Shown: positions 52,119 through 60,514 of the stretch, piece after piece
How the letters are laid out: each line of letters begins with the position of its first letter
Numbering within the stretch: the first letter of the stretch is position 1
Assembly (NCBI RefSeq): GCF_013114825.1
Contig: NZ_JAAVLX010000013.1
Span: 1 to 64,000 of the forward strand
Origin: Bradyrhizobium australiense
GTDB lineage: Bacteria; Pseudomonadota; Alphaproteobacteria; Rhizobiales; Xanthobacteraceae
DNA length: 64,000 nucleotides
Reading direction: 5' to 3'
Program-made: the position numbers and the translations under genes
The notes under the pieces: generated by a model
What the model was told of the DNA's origin: nothing
The model's database searches: none
The model's input: only the letters and a program-made list of their open reading frames with translations

Positions 52119-52880
52119 ATGACAGCGATGATGGCCTACAATTGCATATCGCGATGGTCCGGTGCGCTTGGCGTCTGCGCGATCATCGCCATCATCCGCC
52201 CGGCTCATGCCGATCCCCGCGCCGTAGTCGAACTGTTCACCTCGCAGGGCTGTTCGTCGTGTCCGCCGGCCGACCAGATCGTCGGCGAACTCGCCAAGGA
52301 TCCGTCCGTCATCGCGCTGAGCATGCCGATCGACTACTGGGACTATCTTGGCTGGAAGGACACCCTGGCGGACTCGCGGTTCAGCGCGCGTCAGAAGGCC
52401 TACTCGCATGTACGTGGCGATCGTAACCTCTACACGCCGCAGATGATCGTCAATGGCTCGGTGCAGGTGATCGGCAGTGATCGCGCCGCCATCGAAGGGG
52501 CCATCAAGAATACCAGCAAGACCGAAGGTGTGATGTCGGTGCCGGTGACGATGACGTTGTCGGGTAAGCTGCTCAACGTCTCGGTAGAGGCGAGCAAGGT
52601 GCCGACGGCGGGCCGCGGCGAAGTCTGGATCTGCTCGATCTCAAAGGCGGTGCCGATCTCGATTGGGCGCGGCGAGAATCGCGGCCAACAAATCACCTAC
52701 TACAACGTGGTGCGCAATCTCGTGAAGGTCGGCGACTGGAACGGCGGTTCGGGAAGCTGGACCGTTCCGCTTGAAAATATTTCCCGCGACGGCGTCGACG
52801 CCGCAGTCGTCTATGTCCAGGACGGCAGTCGCGACAAGCCGGGCGCAATGCTCGGCGCCGCCTATACCGCGCTGCGCTGA
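52119..52880 (+). CDS. DUF1223 exported thioredoxin-like protein
   Basis: The 253-residue protein has a signal peptide (about 1-31, ending AHA-DP). The DUF1223 domain starts AVVELFTSQGCSSCPPADQIVGELAKD, with CSSC as a potential redox motif, and continues with SMPIDYWDYLGWKDTLADSRFSARQKAY and YTPQMIVNGSVQVIGSDR. The fold is thioredoxin-like. A role in periplasmic thiol chemistry is inferred from the CxxC motif. Confidence 0.92.
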   Translation: MTAMMAYNCISRWSGALGVCAIIAIIRPAHADPRAVVELFTSQGCSSCPPADQIVGELAKDPSVIALSMPIDYWDYLGWKDTLADSRFSARQKAYSHVRGDRNLYTPQMIVNGSVQVIGSDRAAIEGAIKNTSKTEGVMSVPVTMTLSGKLLNVSVEASKVPTAGRGEVWICSISKAVPISIGRGENRGQQITYYNVVRNLVKVGDWNGGSGSWTVPLENISRDGVDAAVVYVQDGSRDKPGAMLGAAYTALR

Positions 52881-53301
52881 TTAGCTCCGGGCTACGAGGT
52901 CTAAGTTTTGTCTCATCTTGAAGCGTCGGACAGTCGGCGAAGTCAGCGCCGCGCGTGATATTTGCGAGAGCAGTCCCCAAAACGAAAAAGGACCAACTTT
53001 CGTTGGCCCAGTATCGGGATTAACTCCCTCTGCGAACAGGCCCGATCCCGACGGCCCCGGGGGGCTGGGGGCTGAGGAATCCGGAACCGAAAGGACCGGG
53101 CCAACGCAGGATTTTCTTTTCGCAATTTAGCGGGGCGGGCGATGGGCGGAAGTAGGGCAGCAATAAGATTCCGCTAACGATCCCGTGAATCGACGTTTCC
53201 GGGATATCGGGCCATCCGCCCGGTTTCCCTCGTATTTACAACCCCCTTGCGGCGTCCTGCGGTTAGCGCGATCATGTAAATTGGATGACAGGAGGCGCTC
53301 C
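52881..53301. other. Intergenic region with hairpins, no firm gene
   Basis: Across 421 bases I see no protein-like frame. A CCAAC-TTTC-GTTGG hairpin at about 52998-53011, a G/C-rich palindromic run (GGCCCCGGGGGGCT) near 53060 and a T-rich stretch at 53110-53125 are present. A small RNA is possible but unproven. The end of the region carries AGGAGG, the ribosome site of the next gene. Confidence 0.45.
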
Positions 53302-53673
53302 ATGACTCTGATATCGGAGGACACCGATCCAAGCGATAGCCGCGCAGTGGCGCGCGTCGCCACTGCGAGCCCGCCGCCGAATCGCGTCACATTCAATCGT
53401 CTCGAACTCAACCGTATCCTCAATCTGTATGGGCGCATGGTCGCCGACGGCGAGTGGCGCGACTATGCCATCGACTTTCTGAAAGACCGCGCGGTGTTCT
53501 CCGTCTTTCGCCGCGCTTCCGAAGTTCCGATCTATCGCATCGAGAAAGATCCGCGGCTCGCGCGCAAGCAGGGCATGTACAGCGTGATCTCGGCGACCGG
53601 ACTGATCCTACGCCGCGGCCATGAGCTCGAGCGCGTGCTGCTGGTGATCGATCGCAAGCTGGCGGTGGTATAG
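53302..53673 (+). CDS. DUF2794 protein
   Basis: The 123-residue protein matches DUF2794, an alphaproteobacterial family, in VTFNRLELNRILNLYGRMVADGEWRDYAIDFLKDRAVFSVFRRASEVPIYRIEK and the following QGMYSVISATGLILRRGHELERVL. The first 28 residues are variable. ATG 53302 follows AGGAGG at good spacing. The family has no assigned function. Confidence 0.92.
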   Translation: MTLISEDTDPSDSRAVARVATASPPPNRVTFNRLELNRILNLYGRMVADGEWRDYAIDFLKDRAVFSVFRRASEVPIYRIEKDPRLARKQGMYSVISATGLILRRGHELERVLLVIDRKLAVV

Positions 53674-53678
53674 CCCTT

Positions 53679-53765
53679 GTAGCCGGGATGGAGCGAAGCG
53701 AAATCCGGGGAACACCACATCGCCCGCGAAACTGTCCCGGATTGCGCTTCGCTCCATCCGGCTAC
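53679..53765. repeat. Palindromic repeat, family B, copy 3
   Basis: GTAGCCGGGATGGAGCGAAG at the left and CTTCGCTCCATCCGGCTAC at the right. It lies between the convergent DUF2794 and GNAT genes. Confidence 0.85.
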
Positions 53766-53773
53766 GAGACTTT

Positions 53774-54304
53774 TCAATCCTTCGGCAACGTCGTCGCGCC
53801 TTCACCCAGCGCGCGCTGCATCATCACCGTGTCGAGCCAGCGGCCGAACTTGAAGCCGACGCCGGGATGCGTCCCGATCATCTGGAAACCGCATTTGGTG
53901 TGAACGCCGATCGAGCCGGCGTTGGCGGAATCGCCGATCACGGCGATCATTTGCCGGTAGCCGCGCGTCTCGCACTCGGCGATCAGCCGCTGCATCAACT
54001 GCAGGCCGATGCCGCGGCGGTGGGTCGAAGGCTTCAAATAGACCGAATTCTCCACCGTGAAGCGATAGGCCGGCCGTGGCCGGTAGGGGCCGGCATAGGC
54101 GTATCCGATCACCCGGCCTTCGATTGCGGCGACGAAATAGGGAAAGCCGCCATCCGACAGCGTCCTGAATCGCCGGGTCATCTCAGCGAGGTCGGGCGGG
54201 ACGAGTTCGAACGTGGCGGTACCGTAGCGCACGGCGTGCTCGTAGATTTCGGTGATGGCGGGGAGGTCGGCCTCGGTGGCGGGCCGGATTTCGGGAGCGG
54301 ACAT
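53774..54304 (-). CDS. GNAT N-acetyltransferase (phosphinothricin acetyltransferase-like)
   Basis: The 176-residue protein opens with IRPATEADLPAITEIYEHAVRYGTATFEL, shows GYAYAGPYRPRPAYRFTVENSVYL typical of the Pat/Bar branch, and carries the acetyl-CoA loop HRRGIGLQLMQRLI. The C-terminal GVHTKCGFQMIGTHPGVGFKFGRWLD completes the fold. Related enzymes acetylate phosphinothricin, methionine sulfoximine or other amino acid analogues; the true substrate is unproven. Confidence 0.93.
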   Translation of the reverse strand: MSAPEIRPATEADLPAITEIYEHAVRYGTATFELVPPDLAEMTRRFRTLSDGGFPYFVAAIEGRVIGYAYAGPYRPRPAYRFTVENSVYLKPSTHRRGIGLQLMQRLIAECETRGYRQMIAVIGDSANAGSIGVHTKCGFQMIGTHPGVGFKFGRWLDTVMMQRALGEGATTLPKD

Positions 54305-54349
54305 GGCAAAAAGATATCAGCAGATAAATCTGGATCAACGCTCTTTCCG

Positions 54350-54503
54350 TCATGGCCGGGCTTGCCGGCTTCGGTGAAGCTACGCCGGCCTGATAACTAA
54401 AGTGCCCGGCGCAGCCTTGGCGTAGTCGGGTCCCGGCCACCCACGTCTTTGTCGCCGCGGCATAGTTAAGGCGGGATGCCCGGGTCAAACCCGGGCGTGA
54501 CGA
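54350..54503. repeat. Palindromic repeat, family G-related
   Basis: GTCATGGCCGGGCTTGCCGG at the left and GATGCCCGGGTCAAACCCGG-GCGTGAC at the right, with GTGCCCGGCGCAGCCTTGGC inside. It resembles the element upstream of leuB. Confidence 0.6.
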
Positions 54504-54515
54504 TCACTGAGCAAA

Positions 54516-54545
54516 AGAAAAGCCCCGGCGCGAGGCCGGGGCTTC
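54516..54545 (-). terminator. Rho-independent terminator after the Bax-inhibitor-1 gene
   Basis: On the minus strand AAGCCCCGGC pairs with GCCGGGGCTT, followed by TTCTTTTGC. It lies 25 bases beyond the stop codon. Confidence 0.9.
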
Positions 54546-54569
54546 AACTCTTGAACCTGATCGGCAGTG

Positions 54570-55361
54570 CTAATCGCGCTGGCCGAGGAGCTGCAGGAGC
54601 AGCGTGAACAGGTTGATAAAGTTCAGGTAGAGCGATAGTGCGCCGGTAATCGCCGCACGCTCTTCAACGTCAGCACCTCCCGAGGCGTAGCCGTAGATGT
54701 ACTCGTTCTTCAGCCGCTGGGTATCCCAGGCGGTGAGGCCCGCGAACACCAGCACGCCGACCACCGAGACGATGAACTGCAGCATCGAGCTCGCCAGGAA
54801 CAGGTTGACCAGGCTCGCGATGATGACGCCGATCAGACCCATGAACAGGAACGATCCCATGCCGCTCATGTCACGCTTGGTGGTGTAGCCATAAAGGCTG
54901 AGCGCACCGAAGGTGGCCGCGGTGATGAAGAACACCCGAACGATCGAGGTGTGCGTATACACCAGGAAGATCGACGACAGCGAAATGCCCATCAGCGCCG
55001 AGAATACCCAGAACAGCATCTGGGCGGTCGCCGGCCGCAGCCGGTTGATGCCGGCCGAGATCGCGAACACCATCACCAGCGGCGCGAGGATGAACAGCCA
55101 CTTCAGCGGGCTGACGAACATCGCGTAGCCGAACTGCGTCAGGTAGGCGTTGCCGAACCTGGCGACGGCGCCGGCCTGGTCGGTCGTCACCGCGGCCATA
55201 TAGACGCCGAGCGCCGCAAGGCCGGTGATCGCCAGGCCGATGCTCATGTAGTTGTAGATGCGCAGCATGTAGGCGCGCAGACCGGCATCGACGGCCGCGG
55301 CGTCAACGCGTCCGGCGGCCCGGCCGAAAGGAGATACGTAGTTACGGTCTAGGTCCGACAT
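54570..55361 (-). CDS. Bax inhibitor-1/YccA-family membrane protein
   Basis: The 263-residue protein has seven membrane helices and the family features LRAYMLRIYNYMSIGLAITGLAAL at the first helix, YTHTSIVRVFFITAATFGALSLYGYTTKRDMSGMGSFL in the centre and FAGLTAWDTQRLKNEY before the end. The Asp residues in helix 6-7 loops form the expected pH-sensing pair. Bacterial members act as Ca2+ leak channels or modulate FtsH. It is a single-gene unit with its own terminator. Confidence 0.95.
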   Translation of the reverse strand: MSDLDRNYVSPFGRAAGRVDAAAVDAGLRAYMLRIYNYMSIGLAITGLAALGVYMAAVTTDQAGAVARFGNAYLTQFGYAMFVSPLKWLFILAPLVMVFAISAGINRLRPATAQMLFWVFSALMGISLSSIFLVYTHTSIVRVFFITAATFGALSLYGYTTKRDMSGMGSFLFMGLIGVIIASLVNLFLASSMLQFIVSVVGVLVFAGLTAWDTQRLKNEYIYGYASGGADVEERAAITGALSLYLNFINLFTLLLQLLGQRD

Positions 55362-55604
55362 GGTCGAATTCCCGTTGGTTGCCCGGCGGAGCGCAAGGGG
55401 TTTGCGGCGCCGGTTAGATTTCTATCTCAGATGTCCCGATCTGCCGACGTTAATTTTACGTCATCATCCCGGCCACTGATCTTGGCTGGTATGTGGGAAA
55501 CTAACACATTCGCCGCAAGCTTCCACGCGCGGCTGAATGTCGCTTCTCGCGGCCATTTCCCCGTAAAAGCAGCGTTAACCCCGCGTTTCCGCCGCTACAA
55601 ATTG

Positions 55605-58175
55605 TCACAAATTCCGTAACACGCTGGCCGGCTTCTGGTTCAGGGCCAGCAACGTCCCGGCGAGCCCCAGCCCCACCGTGACGATCAGGGCGGCTGCGAC
55701 CACCCCGGCCGCGCTGCCGGCCTGCCAGATGAAGCTCAGCGTCATCAGCCGGGTCACGATCAGCCAGGCCGCGATCGAGCCCGCGATCACGCCGAATATC
55801 GCCGTCGCGAGGCCGATCATGAGGTACTCGAGCGCATACGCGCCCAGCAGACGCGCCCGGGTTGCGCCGAGCGTCTTCAGGATGACCGCGTCGTAGACCC
55901 GGTGGCGGTGGCCGGCGGCGAGCGCGCCGCCAAGCACCAAGATCGCCGAGATCAGGGTGACCGCGCTGGCGCCGCGGATGGCGAGCACGAGATTGGTGAC
56001 GACAGTGCCGACGGTCTCCAGCGCCTCGCGGACCCGCACGCTGGTCACCATTGGAAAGGCGTCCGCCACCTGCTTGATGATTCGGGCGTCGCCCGCCGGG
56101 TCCGGGTGAGCTTCGGATAGCGTCGCGACATGGCTGTGCGGCGCGCCCTTGAAGGCGTTGGGCGAGAACACCAGCACGAAGTTGATGCCCAGCCCCTGCC
56201 AGTCGATGTTGCGCAGATTGCTGATTTTGGCCGGGATGTCGCGGCCGAGCACGTTGACCACGATCTCGTCGCCGATCTTGAGTCTCAAGCCGTCGGCGAT
56301 CTTTTTTTCCATCGAGACCAGCGGCGGGCCGCTATAGTCGGCGCTCCACCATTCGCCCGCGACGATCTTCGAGCCCTTGGGGATTTCGCCGGTATAAGTC
56401 AGGCCGCGGTCGCTCTGCAGCACCCATTCGCTATCCTGCGACGGCTTGAGCTGGTCGGCCTTGAGGCCGCGGGCGCCGACGATGCGTCCGCGCAGCATCG
56501 GCACGTCTTCAACGGTCGATTGCGGCGCGACTTGCTTGAGGAAGGAGCCGAAGCGGTCGGCGTCCGCGGTCGGGATATCGATGAAGTAGAATGATGGTGC
56601 GCGCTCCGGCAGCGCGGCCAAAAATTGCCGGCGCAGATTGCCGTCGATCTGGGTGATGGTGACGAGCACGGCTAATCCCAGCCCGAGCGACATCACGACC
56701 GAGGGGGTCAGCGCGCCGGGCCGGTAAATATTGGCGATCGCCAGTCGGAGCATGGTGATGCGGCTGCGTGGCAGCCGGCGCGCCAGCGCCATCAGGCCGG
56801 CGGCGACGCCGCGTAGCAGCGCGAACACTGCTATCGAAGCGACCACGAATACGGCCGCAACCCGTTTGTCATAGGCAAGCCCAATGGCGACGGCGACCAG
56901 AAGTGCGATCACCAAAGCCATCAGCGCGAGATAGCCCCAGCGCGGACGATGCCATTCGCGGGCAACTTCCTCGCGAAACAGCGCCGCAACCGGCACGTCG
57001 TGCACCCGGCCGAGCGGCCATAATCCGAATGCAAGCGCGGTAAGCAGGCCATAGACGAACGACAGCGCCAGTTCGTCCGGATGCAGGGCAGGAATCACCG
57101 GCAAGGGCAGCAGCTTGCCGAACACGCCGACGATGACGAACGGCAAGGCCGCGCCGGCGGCGAGCCCGATCACCGAGCCTATTCCCGCGAGCACCACCAC
57201 CTGCGTCAGGTAGATCGTGAAGACGTCGCGGCCGGTGGCGCCCAGCGCCTTGAACGAAGCGATGACGTCGCGGCGGCGATCGATATGGCTCTTGACCGCG
57301 TTGGCGACGCCGACCCCGCCGACCAGAAGTGCGGCGAGGCCGACCAGCGTCAGGAACTGGGTGAAGCGGTTGATCGTGCGTTCGAGTTGCGGCGAGGCGT
57401 TGCCGCGGCTTCGGATCTCCCAGCCGGCTTCGGGCAGGACGCTCCGCGCGCTGTCGATCAGTTGCGTGGCGGCGCGTTCGTCGGCCGCGTTGTCCGGCAA
57501 CCTGAGACGATAGATCCAGCGCACCAGGCTGCCCGGCTGCAGCAAGCCGGTAGCGCGCAGGCTCGCTTCGCTGACGAGAACGCGCGGGCCCAGACCGACA
57601 TTGCCGGCGAGCTTGTCCGGCTCGGCGCCGACCACGCTGCGGATTTGGAATGTTGCGTTGCCTATCGTGACGCGATCGCCGATCTTGAGATCGAGCCGCG
57701 CCAGCAATGTAGAATCGACCGCCGCGCCGAACGCGCCGTCGCGTTCTGCCAAGAGATCCGCCATCGGCATTTTGGGATCGAGCGTCAGCTCACCCAGCAT
57801 CGGGTAGTTGCCGTCCACCGCCTTGAGCTCGACCAGCGCCAGCTTGCCGTCATGGCTGCGGGCCATGACGCGCAGCGCCGCCGCCATCGAAACCTGGCCA
57901 CGCGCGCGCAGAAAGGCGATTTCGTCCGGCTTGGCCTCGCGCTGGATCAACGAGAACGCCACGTCGCCGCCAAGCAGCGTGCGGCCTTCGCGCTCCAGAC
58001 CTTCGCTCAGGCTCGCCGCCACCGAGCCGACGCCGGCAATCGCCATTACGCCGAGCGCGATGCAGGCGATGAAGACGTAAAAGCCGCGCAGGCCGCCGCG
58101 CAATTCGCGCAGCGCGTAGCGCAGGGCAAGCGATGACGCACGGCTGCGATAGACGGGTTCGGAAATGGCGGTCAT
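55605..58175 (-). CDS. FtsX-type ABC transporter permease (YbbP family)
   Basis: The 856-residue protein has an N-terminal helix, a large periplasmic domain (about 65-270), a first MacB/FtsX membrane bundle (about 275-435), further helices near 440-500, a second periplasmic region and a C-terminal FtsX bundle (about 730-850). Features are LALRYALRELRGGLRGFYVF at the start and AYALEYLMIGLATAIFGVIAGS near the end. It overlaps the upstream ATPase gene by ATGA, so the two form one transporter. Relatives neighbour tesA and may act on lipids or lipoproteins. Confidence 0.93.
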   Translation of the reverse strand: MTAISEPVYRSRASSLALRYALRELRGGLRGFYVFIACIALGVMAIAGVGSVAASLSEGLEREGRTLLGGDVAFSLIQREAKPDEIAFLRARGQVSMAAALRVMARSHDGKLALVELKAVDGNYPMLGELTLDPKMPMADLLAERDGAFGAAVDSTLLARLDLKIGDRVTIGNATFQIRSVVGAEPDKLAGNVGLGPRVLVSEASLRATGLLQPGSLVRWIYRLRLPDNAADERAATQLIDSARSVLPEAGWEIRSRGNASPQLERTINRFTQFLTLVGLAALLVGGVGVANAVKSHIDRRRDVIASFKALGATGRDVFTIYLTQVVVLAGIGSVIGLAAGAALPFVIVGVFGKLLPLPVIPALHPDELALSFVYGLLTALAFGLWPLGRVHDVPVAALFREEVAREWHRPRWGYLALMALVIALLVAVAIGLAYDKRVAAVFVVASIAVFALLRGVAAGLMALARRLPRSRITMLRLAIANIYRPGALTPSVVMSLGLGLAVLVTITQIDGNLRRQFLAALPERAPSFYFIDIPTADADRFGSFLKQVAPQSTVEDVPMLRGRIVGARGLKADQLKPSQDSEWVLQSDRGLTYTGEIPKGSKIVAGEWWSADYSGPPLVSMEKKIADGLRLKIGDEIVVNVLGRDIPAKISNLRNIDWQGLGINFVLVFSPNAFKGAPHSHVATLSEAHPDPAGDARIIKQVADAFPMVTSVRVREALETVGTVVTNLVLAIRGASAVTLISAILVLGGALAAGHRHRVYDAVILKTLGATRARLLGAYALEYLMIGLATAIFGVIAGSIAAWLIVTRLMTLSFIWQAGSAAGVVAAALIVTVGLGLAGTLLALNQKPASVLRNL

Positions 58176-58885
58176 GAATGGCTGTCGATCCGGCCGGAGC
58201 GCAGCCGCACCACGCGGTCGCAGCGCTGTGCCAGCGAACTGTCGTGCGTCACCAGCACCAGCGTCATGCCGCGCTCGGCATGCTTGGTGAAGAGCATGTC
58301 GACGATCTGCTTGCCGGTGGTCTCATCGAGATTGCCGGTCGGCTCGTCCGCGACCAGAATGGCGGGATCGGGTGCCAGCGCGCGAGCCAGCGCGACGCGC
58401 TGCTGCTCGCCGCCCGACAATTGCGTCGGGTAATGATGCAGGCGCTCGCCGAGGCCGACCGACGTCAATTCTTTCGCCGCGCGCTCTGCCGCGTCGGGAC
58501 TACCGGCAAGCTCCAGCGGCACCGCGACGTTTTCCAGCGCCGTCATGGTCGGGATCAGATGGAACGACTGGAATACGATGCCGACCTGACGGCCGCGGAA
58601 GCGGGCGAGCGCGTCCTCGTCGAGGGCATTGAACGGCGTGCCGTTCACCACCACCTCACCGCTGTCAGGACGTTCCAACCCCGCCATCACCATCAGCAAG
58701 GTCGATTTGCCCGAACCTGACGGCCCGATCAGGCCGATCGCCTCGCCCGATGCCACACGAAGGCTGATATTTTTCAGGATATGAACGCGGGCGGCACCGG
58801 TGCCGAGCGAGAGGTTGACGTTCGAAATGGAAATCGTGTCCGGCCCAAGGCCGACCAGTGAAGAGGGTTCAATGCGACTGTCCAT
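58172..58885 (-). CDS. ABC transporter ATP-binding protein (YbbA/LolD-like)
   Basis: The 237-residue ATPase shows Walker A GLIGPSGSGKSTLLMVMAGL, the MacB/LolD-type FRGRQVGIVFQSFHLIPTMTALENV, the signature LSGGEQQRVALARAL and Walker B ILVADEPTGNLDETTG. Its stop overlaps the permease start. I take ATG 58885; the upstream extension is antisense to the arylesterase gene. The pairing with a divergent tesA-like gene is widely conserved. Confidence 0.94.
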   Translation of the reverse strand: MDSRIEPSSLVGLGPDTISISNVNLSLGTGAARVHILKNISLRVASGEAIGLIGPSGSGKSTLLMVMAGLERPDSGEVVVNGTPFNALDEDALARFRGRQVGIVFQSFHLIPTMTALENVAVPLELAGSPDAAERAAKELTSVGLGERLHHYPTQLSGGEQQRVALARALAPDPAILVADEPTGNLDETTGKQIVDMLFTKHAERGMTLVLVTHDSSLAQRCDRVVRLRSGRIDSHS

Positions 58886-58934
58886 GGCTCGGTCATATGG
58901 CACTTCCGCCGCTCGGGTCGAGGGCTTGAAGCGG

Positions 58935-59588
58935 ATGTTTGCGCACATACGCGTGTTGATTATGGCTTTGATGACGGCCGGGCCGGTCTTGGCCCAGACC
59001 CCGGCCGCCGCGCCCGCCAAGCCTGTCAAAATGGTCGTCCTCGGCGATTCCTTGAGCGCCGGCCTTGGCCTCTCGGCGCCGGCGGCGTTCCCCGCCCGCC
59101 TGCAAAAGGCCTTGAGCGACAAGGGGATAAAGGTCGACATGATCAATGCCGGGGTGTCCGGCGATACCACGTCCGGCGGCCGCGACCGGCTGGACTGGTC
59201 AATCCCGGAGGGAACCGAGGCTGTGATTCTCGAACTCGGTGCCAACGACGCCCTGCGTGGTATCGATCCCGCCATCACCCGCGCCGCCTTGACCGACATC
59301 CTGACCCGGCTGAAGGCGCGCAACATCGCCGTTCTCTTGTGCGGGATGCTCGCCCCGCCCAATTACGGCAGCGAATATGCGGCGCGCTTTAACGCCATCT
59401 ATCCGGAGCTATCGAAAGCGTTCGGCGTGCCGCTCTACCCGTTCTTCCTGGAGGGGGTTGCGAGCGAGGCCAAGCTCAACCAGGCCGACGGAATTCATCC
59501 GACAGCCGAGGGTGTCGATATCATCGTGAAGAATATTCTGCCTATGGTGGAGGCATTTATTGGCACGATCTCCGGGCAGCGGAGTTGA
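58935..59588 (+). CDS. Exported SGNH arylesterase (TesA-like)
   Basis: The 217-residue GDSL hydrolase has a signal peptide (about 1-21 from ATG 58935, ending VLA-QT). Block I is MVVLGDSLSAGLGL with the catalytic Ser, block III ILELGANDALRG, and block V DGIHPTAEG with the Asp-His pair. TesA-type enzymes are periplasmic thioesterases/arylesterases. Further ATGs upstream at 58872 and 58884 would overlap the divergent ATPase gene's start. A role with the YbbAP-like transporter is suggested by the arrangement. Confidence 0.93.
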   Translation: MFAHIRVLIMALMTAGPVLAQTPAAAPAKPVKMVVLGDSLSAGLGLSAPAAFPARLQKALSDKGIKVDMINAGVSGDTTSGGRDRLDWSIPEGTEAVILELGANDALRGIDPAITRAALTDILTRLKARNIAVLLCGMLAPPNYGSEYAARFNAIYPELSKAFGVPLYPFFLEGVASEAKLNQADGIHPTAEGVDIIVKNILPMVEAFIGTISGQRS

Positions 59589-59765
59589 AAAAGCAGCAAC
59601 GAATGAGATTACCCCAAGATTTTCCCGTAGCTTTGCGGAGTGCTCGCGCCGCATGCTTCGCAGGGTCATATAAGTCGGGTAGGAATTGGTCATCGGTGAT
59701 TCGTCACCGGGTTTGCTTCCAGGCGTGAGCCCTTGGGTTTTGCGCCTTCGCATCGAGGATTCGCG

Positions 59766-60302
59766 ATGCCCCGTTTGTTTGCTGGACTGGAAATTCCGGC
59801 CGATGTCGGCCAGACCCTTTCCAATTTGCGTGGCGGCCTTCCCGGCGCACGCTGGATCGATCCCGAAAATTACCACGTCACCTTGCGCTTCATCGGCGAT
59901 ATCGACGGCATGTCGGCGAATGAAATCGCCTCGATGTTGTTTCGGGTCAACCGCAAGCCGTTCGAGGTCAAGGTGCAGGGGCTGCAGAGCTTTGGCGGCA
60001 AGAAACCGCGCGCGGTGGTCGCTTCCGTCGAGCCGAGCCGGCCGCTGATCGAACTGCAGGCCGAGCTCGAGCGGCTGATGCAGCGGCTCGGGCTCGATCC
60101 GGAAGGGCGCAAATTCATTCCCCATGTGACGCTGGCGCGGCTGCATGACGCCTCCAGCCAGGACGTTGCCGATTATTTATCGGTGCGCGGCTACTTTCCG
60201 AGCCGCACGTTCTGGGCCTCGCGCTTCGTGCTGTTCTCGTCCCGCGCGTCCACCGGCGGAGGACCTTATGTGGTCGAGGATTCCTACGCGCTGAGCGCGT
60301 GA
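59766..60302 (+). CDS. thpR: RNA 2',3'-cyclic phosphodiesterase
   Basis: The 178-residue 2H-phosphoesterase shows both catalytic HxTx motifs, YHVTLRFIG and PHVTLARL, within the LigT fold starting MPRLFAGLEIP. It opens 2',3'-cyclic phosphates on RNA ends. ATG 59766 is used. Cellular role in bacteria is uncertain. Confidence 0.95.
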   Translation: MPRLFAGLEIPADVGQTLSNLRGGLPGARWIDPENYHVTLRFIGDIDGMSANEIASMLFRVNRKPFEVKVQGLQSFGGKKPRAVVASVEPSRPLIELQAELERLMQRLGLDPEGRKFIPHVTLARLHDASSQDVADYLSVRGYFPSRTFWASRFVLFSSRASTGGGPYVVEDSYALSA

Positions 60303-60331
60303 GGGGCAGGCGGTCACCGCATTCTCCTGCT

Positions 60332-60433
60332 GTCATGATCCGCGAAAGCGGATGATCCAGTATACCAGAGACGCCTGAGATAGATCCAAGAGGCCGCGGC
60401 GTACTGGATACCCCGCCTCCGCGGGGTATGACG
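60332..60433. repeat. RPE-type palindromic repeat, copy 6
   Basis: GTCATGATCCGCGAAAGCGG-ATGATCCAGTATACC at the left and GGCGTACTGGATACCCCGCC...GGGGTATGACG at the right. It lies between thpR and zapE; the open frame of zapE starts in it, but the coding region begins later. Confidence 0.85.
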
Positions 60434-60514
60434 ATCCAGGAATGGCTTCGCTTGCATACCCCCAGCACCAATTCACGGCTTGCAATTTCCGCGCGCTTGA
60501 GGCCGAAAGGGGCC

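Noticed and set aside
52918..53130. 70-residue frame in the DUF1223-DUF2794 gap
   Set aside because: It lacks a ribosome site, contains palindromic DNA and has a composition driven by the G/C runs.
57081..58136. 351-residue open frame on the plus strand
   Set aside because: It is antisense to the FtsX-type permease; composition is Arg/Gln/Ala/His-rich with no membrane or domain signal.
58886..59362. N-terminal extension of the YbbA-like ATPase frame
   Set aside because: It is antisense to the arylesterase gene and lacks ABC features.
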